The translations under genes were made by a program, and so were the position numbers. DNA of 15,862 nucleotides. It comes from Rhodospirillaceae bacterium (GTDB taxonomy: Bacteria > Pseudomonadota > Alphaproteobacteria > Rhodospirillales > 2-02-FULL-58-16). Positions 1 through 6,797 of this stretch are shown piece after piece. Under the pieces are notes generated by a model. The model did no database searches and had not been told where the DNA came from. It was given only the letters and a program-made list of their open reading frames with translations. How positions within the stretch are numbered: the stretch's first letter is position 1; each line of letters begins with the position of its first letter. Location: the NCBI GenBank assembly GCA_013349695.1, contig DUZD01000035.1, positions 1 to 15,862 on the forward strand, read 5' to 3'.

Positions 1-98
1 GAGGGGACGGGAAAAGCGACCCGAAGGGCGGCGTTGCGAGGCTTCCGGACGTCGTCGTAGGGGTGCAATTTAGATGATACAGGCCACTAGGCAAAGCC

Positions 99-1166
99 TC
101 AGTCATTCGCGGCCTCGACATCGAGGTCCATCTGCGACCCTTTCGGCGGCCGCATTACGAGGTGACGGTATGCTTGCTCCGACAGGGCGCGGCCGCGTGG
201 CGTTCGCATCAGAAAACCTTGTTGAATCAAGTAGGGTTCGATCACTTCCTCGATGGTATCGCGCTGTTCCGACAGCGCCGCCGCCAGGGTCTCGACTCCG
301 ACCGGCCCGCCACCGTAGTTCTCGGCGATGCAACGCAAGTAGCGCCGGTCCATGGCGTCAAGGCCCGACTTGTCCACTTCCAGCCGCTTGAGGGCCTTAT
401 CGACGGCGGTTTCATCCATTTTGTTGGTGCCGTCGAAGGCGGCGAAATCGCGCACTCTTCGGAGCAGCCGGCAGGCTATCCGCGGAGTGCCGCGCGAGCG
501 GCGGGAGATTTCGCCGACGCCGTTGGCGGTTAAATTGAAATCCAGGAGGCCGGCGTTGCGGCCGACGATCTGCCCCAACTCCCCGGCCGAGTAAAAGACC
601 ACCCGCAAGTGAATTCCAAAGCGCTCGCGTAGAGGCGTCGTGATCAGCCCGGAGCGCGTTGTCGCGCCGATCAGGGTAAAAGGCGGCAGGTCGATACGCA
701 CGGACCTGGCCGCCGGCCCCTCGCCAATGATCAGATCGAGTTGGAAGTCTTCCAGGGCCGGATAGAGGGTTTCCTCGACGGCCGGATTGAGGCGGTGAAT
801 TTCGTCGATGAAAAGAACGTCCCTGGGTTGCAGGTTGGTCAGGATCGCCGCCAAATCCCCGGCCTTGACGAGGACCGGGCCGGAGGTGGCGCGAAAACCC
901 ACTCCGAGTTCGCGGGCGACGATCTGCGCCAGCGTCGTCTTGCCCAGGCCCGGCGGTCCGTGAAACAACACATGGTCGAGGGCTTCGCCGCGGACCCGCG
1001 CCGCCCCGATGAACACCCGTAAATTGTCGCAGACTTGACGCTGGCCTATGAAATCGGCGATGCGAGTGGGGCGCAGCCTGGCATCGGGATGATCGTCCTT
1101 GCGTTCTTCTCTTGCGACGAGGCGGCCGCCCGGTTGCTCGGACGCGGTGCCGGGGTTGTCTGTCAT
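99..1166 (-). CDS. ruvB: RuvB, Holliday junction branch-migration ATPase
   Basis: RuvB is the hexameric AAA+ motor that, with RuvA, drives branch migration of Holliday junctions during recombinational repair in the cytoplasm. The 355-residue length is normal for the family. Visible motifs are Walker A GPPGLGKT (about 70-77), Walker B VLFIDE (117-122), sensor-1 GATTRSG (167-173) and the arginine-finger region RERFG (180-184). A C-terminal winged-helix part (about 280-340) contains GGGPVGVETLAAALSE and the GFLMRTPRGR stretch. The ATG overlaps the TGA of ruvA as ATGA, which fixes the start and suggests translational coupling. It is the last visible gene of the yebC-ruvCAB run. In many alphaproteobacteria ybgC-tolQRAB follows, but only 98 bases remain before the window edge. 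Identification is close to certain. Confidence 0.98.
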   Translation of the reverse strand: MTDNPGTASEQPGGRLVAREERKDDHPDARLRPTRIADFIGQRQVCDNLRVFIGAARVRGEALDHVLFHGPPGLGKTTLAQIVARELGVGFRATSGPVLVKAGDLAAILTNLQPRDVLFIDEIHRLNPAVEETLYPALEDFQLDLIIGEGPAARSVRIDLPPFTLIGATTRSGLITTPLRERFGIHLRVVFYSAGELGQIVGRNAGLLDFNLTANGVGEISRRSRGTPRIACRLLRRVRDFAAFDGTNKMDETAVDKALKRLEVDKSGLDAMDRRYLRCIAENYGGGPVGVETLAAALSEQRDTIEEVIEPYLIQQGFLMRTPRGRALSEQAYRHLVMRPPKGSQMDLDVEAAND

Positions 1167-1780
1167 CGGCTATATTCCCGCGGCCCCAATTCCAACAACC
1201 CGCCTCGGATCAAGGCTTCCACGCCGGCCTCGGGTTTCAGTTTGCCGACGGCCCGCGAAACCGCCGCCAGCGCTTGCGAAGGGTTGTAACCGAGATTGAC
1301 CAGAGCGGAAACCGCATCGGCCGCCGCGCCGCTTTCGCCGCCGGCCGCGGGGGCGGCGAAAGCGCCGGCGCCGAAGGCAATATCGCCGACCTTGCCCTTG
1401 AGCTCGCTTAAGATCCTGGTCGCCAGTTTCGGTCCGACGCCGGCGGCCCGGCAAAGAGCGTTCCGATCCTCCGCCATCACCGCTTGTGACAACTCACCGG
1501 TATCCAACACGCCGAGGATCGCCAGCCCCGCTTTCGCTCCGACGCCCTGCACCGCGGTCAACGAACGAAACCAATCGCGCTCAGCCGTATCGATGAAACC
1601 ATAGAGATGGATGTGATCCTCGCGGACATGGGTGTCGATGAGCAAGCTTGCCGCCTCCCCGACGGTAAGCCGGTTCAGGCAACGGCCGGAACAGAAGACC
1701 AGGTAACCAACGCCGGATACGTCAACGACGGCCCAGTCCCCGCCCAAGGAATCGACAAGGCCCGAGAGCTTGGCGATCAT
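1163..1780 (-). CDS. ruvA: RuvA, Holliday junction-binding subunit
   Basis: RuvA binds the four-way junction as a tetramer and loads RuvB. I place the start at the ATG giving MIAKLSGLVDSLGG (205 residues). The reading frame is open further upstream, but that extension is an Arg-rich shadow of ruvC, and the chosen ATG overlaps the ruvC stop as ATGA. The N-terminal OB-fold part (1-63) is followed by two helix-hairpin-helix motifs, VQGVGAKAGLAIL (about 76-88) and AAGVGPKLATRIL (about 111-123). An Ala/Gly-rich flexible linker (about 135-150) leads to the C-terminal RuvB-contacting domain with LVNLGYNPSQALAAV. The length matches the family. It lies between ruvC and ruvB with 4-bp overlaps on both sides. 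Confidence 0.97.
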   Translation of the reverse strand: MIAKLSGLVDSLGGDWAVVDVSGVGYLVFCSGRCLNRLTVGEAASLLIDTHVREDHIHLYGFIDTAERDWFRSLTAVQGVGAKAGLAILGVLDTGELSQAVMAEDRNALCRAAGVGPKLATRILSELKGKVGDIAFGAGAFAAPAAGGESGAAADAVSALVNLGYNPSQALAAVSRAVGKLKPEAGVEALIRGGLLELGPREYSR

Positions 1781-2301
1781 CGGTTGGCCACCGCGGCTTG
1801 ATAATGGGATTCCGCCTTGGCGATCATGAGGGCGGTTTCCCGGTGATGGACGTGGCAGATGGCGACGGCGAGGGCGTCCGCCGCGTCGGCGTTGGCGATG
1901 ACGCATCCCGGCAGCAGCATCCGCACCATCATCTGAACTTGTTTTTTGGCGGCGTGACCGGTGCCGACCACGGCTTTCTTAACTAGGTTGGGCGAATATT
2001 CGGCGACGCTCAGCCCGCCCTGGGCGGCAACCAGAAGGGCGACGCCCCGCGCCTGTCCCAGTTTCAGGGTGGAGACGGGATTGCGATTAACGAAGGTCTT
2101 CTCCACCGCTGCCTCGTCGGGAGAGTATTGGGCGATTGCCACGGCCAGACCTTCGTGCAACTGCATCAGTCTTTGGGCGAGATCCTGGCCGGCGTCGCTG
2201 CCGATAACGCCGTTGGCGACGTGGCGGAGACGATTGTCATTGGCCTCGACGACGCCCCAGCCGGTATTGCGCAAACCCGGATCCAGTCCAAGAATTCTCA
2301 T
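1777..2301 (-). CDS. ruvC: RuvC, Holliday junction resolvase
   Basis: RuvC is the dimeric, metal-dependent endonuclease that cuts Holliday junctions symmetrically. The 174-residue protein has the RNase H-like fold signature. The first acidic catalytic residue is Asp7 in ILGLDPGLRNTGWG, the second is Glu67 in EAAVEKTFVNRNP, and the last pair is Asp139 and Asp142 in NADAADALAVAICH. All four catalytic acids are therefore present. The ATG at 2299-2301 gives the canonical MRILGLDPG start. It lies 28 bp downstream of yebC and overlaps ruvA by 4 bp, so yebC-ruvC-ruvA-ruvB is probably one transcription unit. Confidence 0.97.
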   Translation of the reverse strand: MRILGLDPGLRNTGWGVVEANDNRLRHVANGVIGSDAGQDLAQRLMQLHEGLAVAIAQYSPDEAAVEKTFVNRNPVSTLKLGQARGVALLVAAQGGLSVAEYSPNLVKKAVVGTGHAAKKQVQMMVRMLLPGCVIANADAADALAVAICHVHHRETALMIAKAESHYQAAVANR

Positions 2302-2329
2302 CTCGTCATGGCCTCGTCCATGGTATGAC

Positions 2330-3079
2330 TCAACCGCCCAGACGCTCCATCACATCCTCGGAGACGTCGAAGTTGGCGACCACCCGTTGTACGTCTTCGT
2401 TGTCATCGAGAATGTTCAAAAACTTGAAAAGGGCGCCGGCCATCTCTTCGTCCACCGGCACCATGTCCCGCGGTTTCCAGTCCAGATGCGCCGCCGCGGC
2501 GGCGCCGAATTTCGCTTCGAGGGCATCACGCACGGCGTTGAGATCATCCGGCGCGCAGATGATCTCGTGCCCGGCCTCGCCGGATTCGATATCCTCGGCG
2601 CCGGCCTCGATAGCGGCCTCGAACATGCTCTCGGTATTGCTCGCCTCGGCCTTGAAGCCGATCAGGCCGATGCGCTCGAAGAGAAAACTGACGCTGCCCG
2701 ATTCGCCCAGATTGCCGCCATGCTTGCTGAAAGCCGAGCGGATCTCGGCGGCGGTGCGGTTGCGGTTGTCGGTGAGCGTTTCGATGATCATGGCAACGCC
2801 GCCGGGGCCGTAACCTTCGTAACGCACTTCCACGAAGTCGGCCTCGTCTCCGGCGCCGGCACCGCGTTTGATGGCGCGCTCCATGGTTCCCTTGGGCATG
2901 TTGGCCGCCTTGGCGGAAGCGATCGCCGAGCGCAATCGCGGATTCATGTCCGGATCTGGCAAACCCGATTTGGCGGCGACGGTTAATTCCCGGATCAGCT
3001 TGGTGAAAACTTTGGCGCGCTTGCTGTCTTGGGCGCCCTTCCGGTGCATGATGTTTTTGAATTGGGAATGGCCGGCCAT
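2330..3079 (-). CDS. yebC: YebC/TACO1 family protein
   Basis: This is a YebC/PmpR/TACO1 family protein, described in different species as a transcriptional regulator or as a factor that helps ribosomes through proline-rich or otherwise stalling sequences. It is 249 residues, the usual length. The N-terminus MAGHSQFKNIMHRKGAQDSK is the family signature, with QFKNIM in place of the more common KWANIK. It continues with FTKLIRELTVAAKSG, NPRLRSAI and ANMPKGTMERAIKRG, and the central EVRYEGYGPGGVAMIIETLTDN motif is present. It heads the ruvCAB run, a very common bacterial arrangement. Which of the two molecular roles applies here cannot be told from sequence. Confidence 0.96.
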   Translation of the reverse strand: MAGHSQFKNIMHRKGAQDSKRAKVFTKLIRELTVAAKSGLPDPDMNPRLRSAIASAKAANMPKGTMERAIKRGAGAGDEADFVEVRYEGYGPGGVAMIIETLTDNRNRTAAEIRSAFSKHGGNLGESGSVSFLFERIGLIGFKAEASNTESMFEAAIEAGAEDIESGEAGHEIICAPDDLNAVRDALEAKFGAAAAAHLDWKPRDMVPVDEEMAGALFKFLNILDDNEDVQRVVANFDVSEDVMERLGG

Positions 3080-3231
3080 GTTCCGATAATTTGCCTGTTA
3101 AGAAATATGATGTAGGTAATAACCTGAATCTATACCATATATAGAGTTCAAAGGCATAAATATCGCGAAAGCGGTTAGCAAAGCAATATGGCAGGATTGG
3201 GGCGCCGGCAAAAGATCGCCTCGGCCCGCGG
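3080..3231. promoter_or_regulatory. Spacer upstream of yebC and downstream of ymdB
   Basis: This 152-bp spacer lies between the stop of ymdB and the start of yebC, both on the minus strand. It is AT-richer than its surroundings, with runs such as TATACCATATATAG around 3131-3144. It presumably holds the minus-strand promoter for yebC-ruvCAB. I could not settle on a -35/-10 pair with good spacing, so no exact promoter is claimed. No ORF or RNA gene is visible in it. Confidence 0.4.
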
Positions 3232-4044
3232 TCACGGCGGCCATTGCTCGGAAAGGCAACCGCCGAGACGCAATGGGCCGACGCGGTGGGCCAGGCCGGT
3301 TTCGTCGTCTGTTTCCACAAACAACGCGCACAAGGTGGCCTCGCCCGCCGACGGCTGTAGACGATACATCGGCAGCTTGCTGGTAAAACGCGCCACCGCC
3401 GTTTCCTTGACCATGCCGATGACGGAATCGAAATCGCCGCACATCCCCATATCGGTCTGATAGGCGGTGCCGCCGGGGAGAATCATGGCATCGGCGGTGG
3501 GAACGTGGGTGTGACTGCCAACGACCAGTGAAACCCGCCCGTCCAGCTTGTGACCCATGGCCATTTTCTCGCTCGTCGCTTCGGCGTGGATATCGACGAT
3601 GATGCAGTCCACGGTGACGCCAAGCCGGTGGCGCGTCAGCTCGGCTTCGACGGCGGCGAAAGGATCGTCGAGAGAATCCATGAACAAACGGCCCATGGGA
3701 TGGATCACCAAAACCTTGCTCCCCTTGGCGGTGGTGAAAACGCCCGTCCCTCTTCCCGGCGTCCCTTTAGGATAGTTCATGGGCCTCAAGAGACGGGAAT
3801 CGCCGTCGAGGAAGCTCAAAATCTCGCGCCGGTTCCAAACGTGGTTGCCGGTGGTGATGACATCGGCCCCGGCTTCGTAAAACGAGTTGCAGATCTGTTC
3901 GGTGATGCCAAAGCCATGGGCGGCGTTCTCGCCGTTAACAACCACGAAATCCAGAGCCAACCGGCGGCGCAGATCAGCGATGTTGTCAACGAAGACCTTG
4001 CGGCCGGAGCGGCCGACAACATCTCCGCAAGCCAGGATTTTCAT
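3232..4044 (-). CDS. ymdB: YmdB-type metallophosphoesterase (TIGR00282 family)
   Basis: This is a calcineurin-like metallophosphoesterase of the YmdB family. Members hydrolyse cyclic nucleotides in vitro and affect RNA turnover and biofilm decisions in Bacillus; the role in alphaproteobacteria is unclear. I use the internal ATG giving MKILACGDVVGRSGRKVF (270 residues). The 14-residue upstream extension has no family similarity. Metal-ligand residues are visible: Asp8 (GDVVG), Glu39 and Asn40 (VVNGENAAHG), Asn67 and His68 (TTGNHVWN), His153 (VDIHAEATSEK), and His178 and His180 (VGSHTHVPTAD). The tail PGGTAYQTDMGMCGDFDSVIGM is also typical. It lies downstream of zapA and the 6S RNA, where alphaproteobacteria commonly place it, but the usual neighbour 5-formyl-THF cyclo-ligase is missing. 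Confidence 0.93.
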   Translation of the reverse strand: MKILACGDVVGRSGRKVFVDNIADLRRRLALDFVVVNGENAAHGFGITEQICNSFYEAGADVITTGNHVWNRREILSFLDGDSRLLRPMNYPKGTPGRGTGVFTTAKGSKVLVIHPMGRLFMDSLDDPFAAVEAELTRHRLGVTVDCIIVDIHAEATSEKMAMGHKLDGRVSLVVGSHTHVPTADAMILPGGTAYQTDMGMCGDFDSVIGMVKETAVARFTSKLPMYRLQPSAGEATLCALFVETDDETGLAHRVGPLRLGGCLSEQWPP

Positions 4045-4211
4045 GGCTTGCCATCCATCCCTATTTGGCCACCTTCCCCCTGTCACCCGTCGTGGCCACC
4101 ATGGCGGCGGTCATGGATCGTCCTGTTATCGGCAAGCGGACCGGCAACCGATAGCCGGAAAGTCCGCGTGGAAAAGCAATGGATATAATGGATGGGGATG
4201 AAATTTGAAAG
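4045..4211. other. Spacer between 6S RNA and ymdB
   Basis: This 167-bp stretch lies between the 3' end of the 6S RNA and the ymdB start. In many alphaproteobacteria the 5-formyltetrahydrofolate cyclo-ligase gene (about 190 codons) occupies this slot. Here there is only a short minus-strand ORF of 17 codons (MTAAMVATTGDRGKVAK) with no recognisable domain. I saw no cyclo-ligase motif and no strong terminator, so I treat the stretch as non-coding. Confidence 0.5.
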
Positions 4212-4370
4212 GGACGGCGCCGCGGTGGCCGTTGTCCATTCTATTCTCTGTGGCCTGCATATGCAGGTGGGCGCCATATACCGAGCCCACGAGCCCGGCA
4301 GGGACAGCTCCCGAGAAAAAAATATTGGCCCCAGGAATTTTCCGGTTAACGCACCTGGCAGCGACCGTCC
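4212..4370 (-). ncRNA. ssrS: 6S RNA (alphaproteobacterial type)
   Basis: 6S RNA binds sigma-70 RNA polymerase by imitating an open promoter and lowers transcription in stationary phase. The evidence is position (directly downstream of zapA and upstream of ymdB, the usual alphaproteobacterial site), size (about 159 nt) and structure. The ends GGACGG (4370-4365) and CCGUCC (4217-4212) pair. The stem continues as CGCUGCC..GGUGC with GGCCACCGCGGCG, allowing bulges. Internal parts resemble alphaproteobacterial 6S sequences as I remember them: UUCCUGGGGCC then AAUAUU, GGGAGCUGUCCCUG, and GGCGCCCACCUGCAUAUGCAGG with its perfect CCUGC/GCAGG hairpin. Exact ends are uncertain by several bases. A covariance-model search with Rfam 6S would settle it. 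Confidence 0.8.
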
Positions 4371-4380
4371 TGGATAGAGT

Positions 4381-4716
4381 TTAAGGCTGTTCCAAGGCTT
4401 CCGCAATACTCTCGATGCGCAGGGCCAGCTGCTCGATGTTGGCGCCGAGGGTTTCCTCGGCTTCCAGGCGGGCCGCCGCCTCTTTGTCGGCGGTGCGCAA
4501 AACCTCCATCTTGGCATAGGCATCCGACAGCTCGTCGGCAACCAAAAGGCTGACCATAACCAGCAAACGGGCATCGCCGATTTGACCAACCGCCGCCGCC
4601 AGTTCGCCGACCCTTTTGTCGACATAGGCGCCCAGCCGCGATAAATGGGCTTCCTGGCCGTCATCGCAAGCAATCTGATATTTGCGGCCGTTAATGGTCA
4701 GCGAAACCTGCGCCAT
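4381..4716 (-). CDS. zapA: ZapA, FtsZ-ring stabilising protein
   Basis: ZapA binds and bundles FtsZ filaments at mid-cell and stabilises the division ring. The 111-residue protein starts MAQVSLTINGRKYQIACDDG, the family's N-terminal beta-globular domain. It continues with EAHLSRLGAYVDKRVGELAA, then a C-terminal coiled-coil helix from about residue 50 (LLVMVSLLVADELSDAYAKM) through an Ala/Glu-rich heptad region to the end. Both length and layout fit ZapA. The ATG at 4714-4716 follows the upstream DUF4164-like gene after 11 bp, so the two are co-transcribed. The 6S RNA begins about 10 bp downstream, probably as a processed or separately initiated transcript. Confidence 0.93.
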   Translation of the reverse strand: MAQVSLTINGRKYQIACDDGQEAHLSRLGAYVDKRVGELAAAVGQIGDARLLVMVSLLVADELSDAYAKMEVLRTADKEAAARLEAEETLGANIEQLALRIESIAEALEQP

Positions 4717-4727
4717 GAATCAAATCT

Positions 4728-5000
4728 TCAATTTTCCAAAACCGCCTTCAGACGATTGATGGCGCCATCCAGGTGGATCGACATGGAATCGTTATTTTTT
4801 TTCATCGCCGCGTTTGCCGAACGCGCCATCTCCATCTCCTCGGCCAGCCGGTCGCCGGATTCGCCGGATTCGCCGGATTTCTTGCGCTTGTCGACCGCCG
4901 CCTCCAAGCGAGCGACAGCCTGATCGAGGTGCTGGCGCGCCCGTTCCACTTGTCCCGCTTTTTTGATTTCTGACGTCGTCAAGGACCACAGACCTTCCAT
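4728..5000 (-). CDS. DUF4164-like coiled-coil protein upstream of ZapA
   Basis: This is a 90-residue, highly charged, almost wholly alpha-helical protein. It resembles the small DUF4164 proteins commonly encoded directly upstream of zapA in alphaproteobacteria; the family assignment is from memory of context and composition. Heptad-like patterns run through residues 15-40 (VERARQHLDQAVARLEAAVD) and 50-88. They are interrupted at about 41-50 by the flexible KSGESGESGD, which is encoded by three exact 9-bp repeats (4852-4878). There is no signal peptide or membrane segment. Its 11-bp spacing to zapA suggests a cell-division-related accessory role, but no function is established. The start at 4998-5000 sits about 20 nt from the predicted transcription start. 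Confidence 0.8.
   Translation of the reverse strand: MEGLWSLTTSEIKKAGQVERARQHLDQAVARLEAAVDKRKKSGESGESGDRLAEEMEMARSANAAMKKNNDSMSIHLDGAINRLKAVLEN
4852..4878. repeat. Three tandem 9-bp repeats inside the DUF4164-like gene
   Basis: The plus-strand unit TCGCCGGAT occurs three times head to tail with no mismatch. On the coding (minus) strand it encodes repeated Ser-Gly-Glu units between two helical segments. A 9-bp unit keeps frame when copies are gained or lost, so the linker length could vary between strains. Confidence 0.9.
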
Positions 5001-5026
5001 CGGATGTTTCGTCCGAGGGCGGTGGC

Positions 5027-5056
5027 AGAATATGCTTGTCTCCGCAAAGGCGTCAA
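5027..5056 (-). promoter_or_regulatory. Predicted sigma-70-type promoter for DUF4164-zapA-6S-ymdB
   Basis: Read on the minus strand, TTGACG (5056-5051) is followed after 18 bp by TATTCT (5032-5027). This gives a transcription start near 5019, about 20 nt before the ATG of the DUF4164-like gene. The -35 matches consensus at five of six bases and the -10 at four of six. No overlapping operator is obvious. Confidence 0.6.
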
Positions 5057-5240
5057 CCGCCCAAAAACTCCATCGACTCCATTTTCGAAAACCCGCCTAC
5101 CACCCAAATGGGTATGTGGATTCCCCCCCGGCGGGGTATTATGTTGCTTTATCCGTCCGTGCTAGTGAGGGGAAGGTGGGGAAGAGCGGTTTTTTTCATT
5201 TCGCTTTAACTTTTGGTTTTTTATTTTTGCGGAGGATGCA
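5057..5240 (+). promoter_or_regulatory. gap upstream region with U-rich leader
   Basis: This region lies upstream of gap. It contains the palindrome CCCAAATGGG (5103-5112), a C/G-rich inverted segment CCCCCCCGGCGGGG (5123-5136) directly followed by TATTAT (5137-5142, a possible -10), and then a strongly T-rich stretch from about 5191 to 5229. A good Shine-Dalgarno GGAGG (5231-5235) precedes the ATG. No convincing -35 partner was found for TATTAT, so the promoter position is tentative. Confidence 0.4.
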
Positions 5241-6251
5241 ATGACGGTTCGCGTTGCCATCAATGGTTTTGGCCGGATCGGCCGTTTGGCCCTAAGGGCG
5301 ATTATCGAGTCCAAGCGTGGGGACATCCAGGTGGTCGGCATCAACGACCTCGGCTCGGTGGAAGCCAATGCACATCTGCTCAGATATGATTCGGTGCACG
5401 GCAAGTCGCCGTTCAAAGTCGGGGTCAAGGGCGACACCATCAATGTCGGCCAGGGCGACATCACGGTGACCGCCGAGCGCGATCCCACCAAATTGCCTTG
5501 GGGAGAACTCAAGGTCGACGTGACCATGGAGTGCACAGGCCTTTTCACCAGCCGTGAAAAGTCGGCCATGCACCTCGAGGCCGGCGCCAGGAAAGTGCTG
5601 GTCTCGGCGCCGACAAAGAACGCCGACTTGACCGTCGTCTACGGCGTCAACGACGACAAGCTGAACAACAATCACCTTGTGGTTTCCAACGCTTCCTGCA
5701 CGACCAATTGCCTGGCCCCGGTGGCTGATGTCCTCCACAAGTCCCTGGGAATCGAAAAGGGTTTCATGACCACGGTGCATGCTTCAACCGGCGACCAGCG
5801 GATGGTCGACACCCTGCATGGCGACCTGCAGCGGGCGCGCGCCGCCTCGGCATCCTTGATCCCCGCCACCACCGGCGCCGCAAAAGCCATCGGCGATGTG
5901 CTGCCGGAACTGGCGGGTAAGCTGGACGGCTATGCGATCCGGGTGCCGACCCTGAACGTTTCCCTCGTTGACCTCACCTTCACCGCCGCCAGAAACACTT
6001 CGGCGGAAGAAGTCAACGAGATCATTAAAACAGCTTCCACGAACCGCCGCCTGCAAGGAGTTATGGCCACCAACGAGGAGCCGATGGTGTCCATAGACTT
6101 CAATCACAATTCCTATAGTTCCACGGTTGACCTGCCCCAGACGCGGGTTATACAGGGCAATTTCGTGCGCATCCTGTCGTGGTACGATAACGAGTGGGGC
6201 TTTGCCAACCGCATGGCCGACGTTGCCGCCGCCATGCACAATACCGGCTGA
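5241..6251 (+). CDS. gap: Type I glyceraldehyde-3-phosphate dehydrogenase
   Basis: This enzyme oxidises glyceraldehyde-3-phosphate to 1,3-bisphosphoglycerate with NAD(P) in glycolysis, gluconeogenesis or the Calvin cycle. At 336 residues it is full length. Visible features are the Rossmann motif INGFGRIGR (7-15), the cofactor-binding INDLGSVEANAHLLRYDSVH (35-54) and the catalytic site SNASCTTNCLAP with Cys153. His180 (TTVHAS) and C-terminal SWYDNEWGFANRMAD are also present. Asp36 followed by Leu is the pattern usually linked to NAD preference, though specificity cannot be proven here. A strong GGAGG lies 6 bp before the ATG. In many relatives tkt lies upstream and pgk and fba downstream; none of these is next to it here. 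Confidence 0.97.
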   Translation: MTVRVAINGFGRIGRLALRAIIESKRGDIQVVGINDLGSVEANAHLLRYDSVHGKSPFKVGVKGDTINVGQGDITVTAERDPTKLPWGELKVDVTMECTGLFTSREKSAMHLEAGARKVLVSAPTKNADLTVVYGVNDDKLNNNHLVVSNASCTTNCLAPVADVLHKSLGIEKGFMTTVHASTGDQRMVDTLHGDLQRARAASASLIPATTGAAKAIGDVLPELAGKLDGYAIRVPTLNVSLVDLTFTAARNTSAEEVNEIIKTASTNRRLQGVMATNEEPMVSIDFNHNSYSSTVDLPQTRVIQGNFVRILSWYDNEWGFANRMADVAAAMHNTG

Positions 6252-6338
6252 TGTAAGCCGCCGGGAGGGCGCCGGTAAGGACTTCAACGCGGGACGGGGT
6301 TCCGGACCCCGCTTCGCCATTGGTGAACCCGCTTTCAC

Positions 6339-6785
6339 GTGAATCGCATGGGTGCGCCCCGGATTATCGTCCACAATCTAGAGCAAGCCAAGGCGGCGCT
6401 GAAAGTGGCCGGCGAGTTGGCTGTCGCCGTCACCTTGATCAGCGCCCCTGGCGCCGCCGCTTATCTTGGCGCCGCCGTTTTTCGCGACATGATCAATGGG
6501 GCGTCCCGCTGTCATCCCGGTGTCAGCCATAAGGCGGTCCTTGATTGCGGCGATGATCCAGGTTTGGTTCTGGGAGCGTTGCGCCACGGCATCAAGGCGG
6601 TGCGGGTCGATGTCGGCGCCGATGTCGGAGCCCGCCTTGCCGATATCGCCGCCCAGCGGGGCGCCATTATCTTGACGGACGAGACGCCGGCGCTCGACCT
6701 TATCGACAGCTCCGATCCCTTGGCCGCCTGCCGCGCTTGGTTGGCGGCCGCCGATCAGCGTCCGGATTCGTTGAAGCCAAGGTAA
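6339..6785 (+). CDS. Hypothetical protein between gap and thiE
   Basis: I do not recognise this 148-residue protein. It starts at GTG (6339) or, nine bases later, at ATG (6348, MGAPRIIVHNLEQAKAAL); neither has a strong ribosome site, so the start is open. It is soluble-looking and alternates helices and short strands (VAVTLISAPGAAAYLG, KAVLDCGDDPGLVLGALRHG, KAVRVDVGADVGARLADIA, GAIILTDETPALDLI). The repeated beta-alpha rhythm resembles part of a TIM-barrel or Rossmann-like fold, but no catalytic motif is clear. It ends 12 bp before thiE, so it is probably co-transcribed with it. In relatives, as I recall, a similar short gene can sit in the fba-thiE interval. Confidence 0.75.
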   Translation: MNRMGAPRIIVHNLEQAKAALKVAGELAVAVTLISAPGAAAYLGAAVFRDMINGASRCHPGVSHKAVLDCGDDPGLVLGALRHGIKAVRVDVGADVGARLADIAAQRGAIILTDETPALDLIDSSDPLAACRAWLAAADQRPDSLKPR

Positions 6786-6797
6786 AAGGTAGAAAAA

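Noticed and set aside
1..68. Minus-strand reading frame from TTG at 68 to the window edge, where ybgC would be expected after ruvB.
   Set aside because: Only 22 codons are visible, none matches the YbgC thioesterase motif, and there is no good ribosome site.
4083..4673. 196-codon minus-strand frame covering zapA, the 6S RNA and the spacer.
   Set aside because: It is the alternate frame of zapA continued through the 6S RNA. Its composition (Trp, Arg and Pro-rich) is typical of a shadow frame, and it is not a displaced 5-formyl-THF cyclo-ligase.
6290..6316. GC-rich inverted pair GGGGTTCCGGACCCC after gap as a terminator.
   Set aside because: The stem is only about four to five base pairs with no T-run, and the next gene is close and on the same strand.
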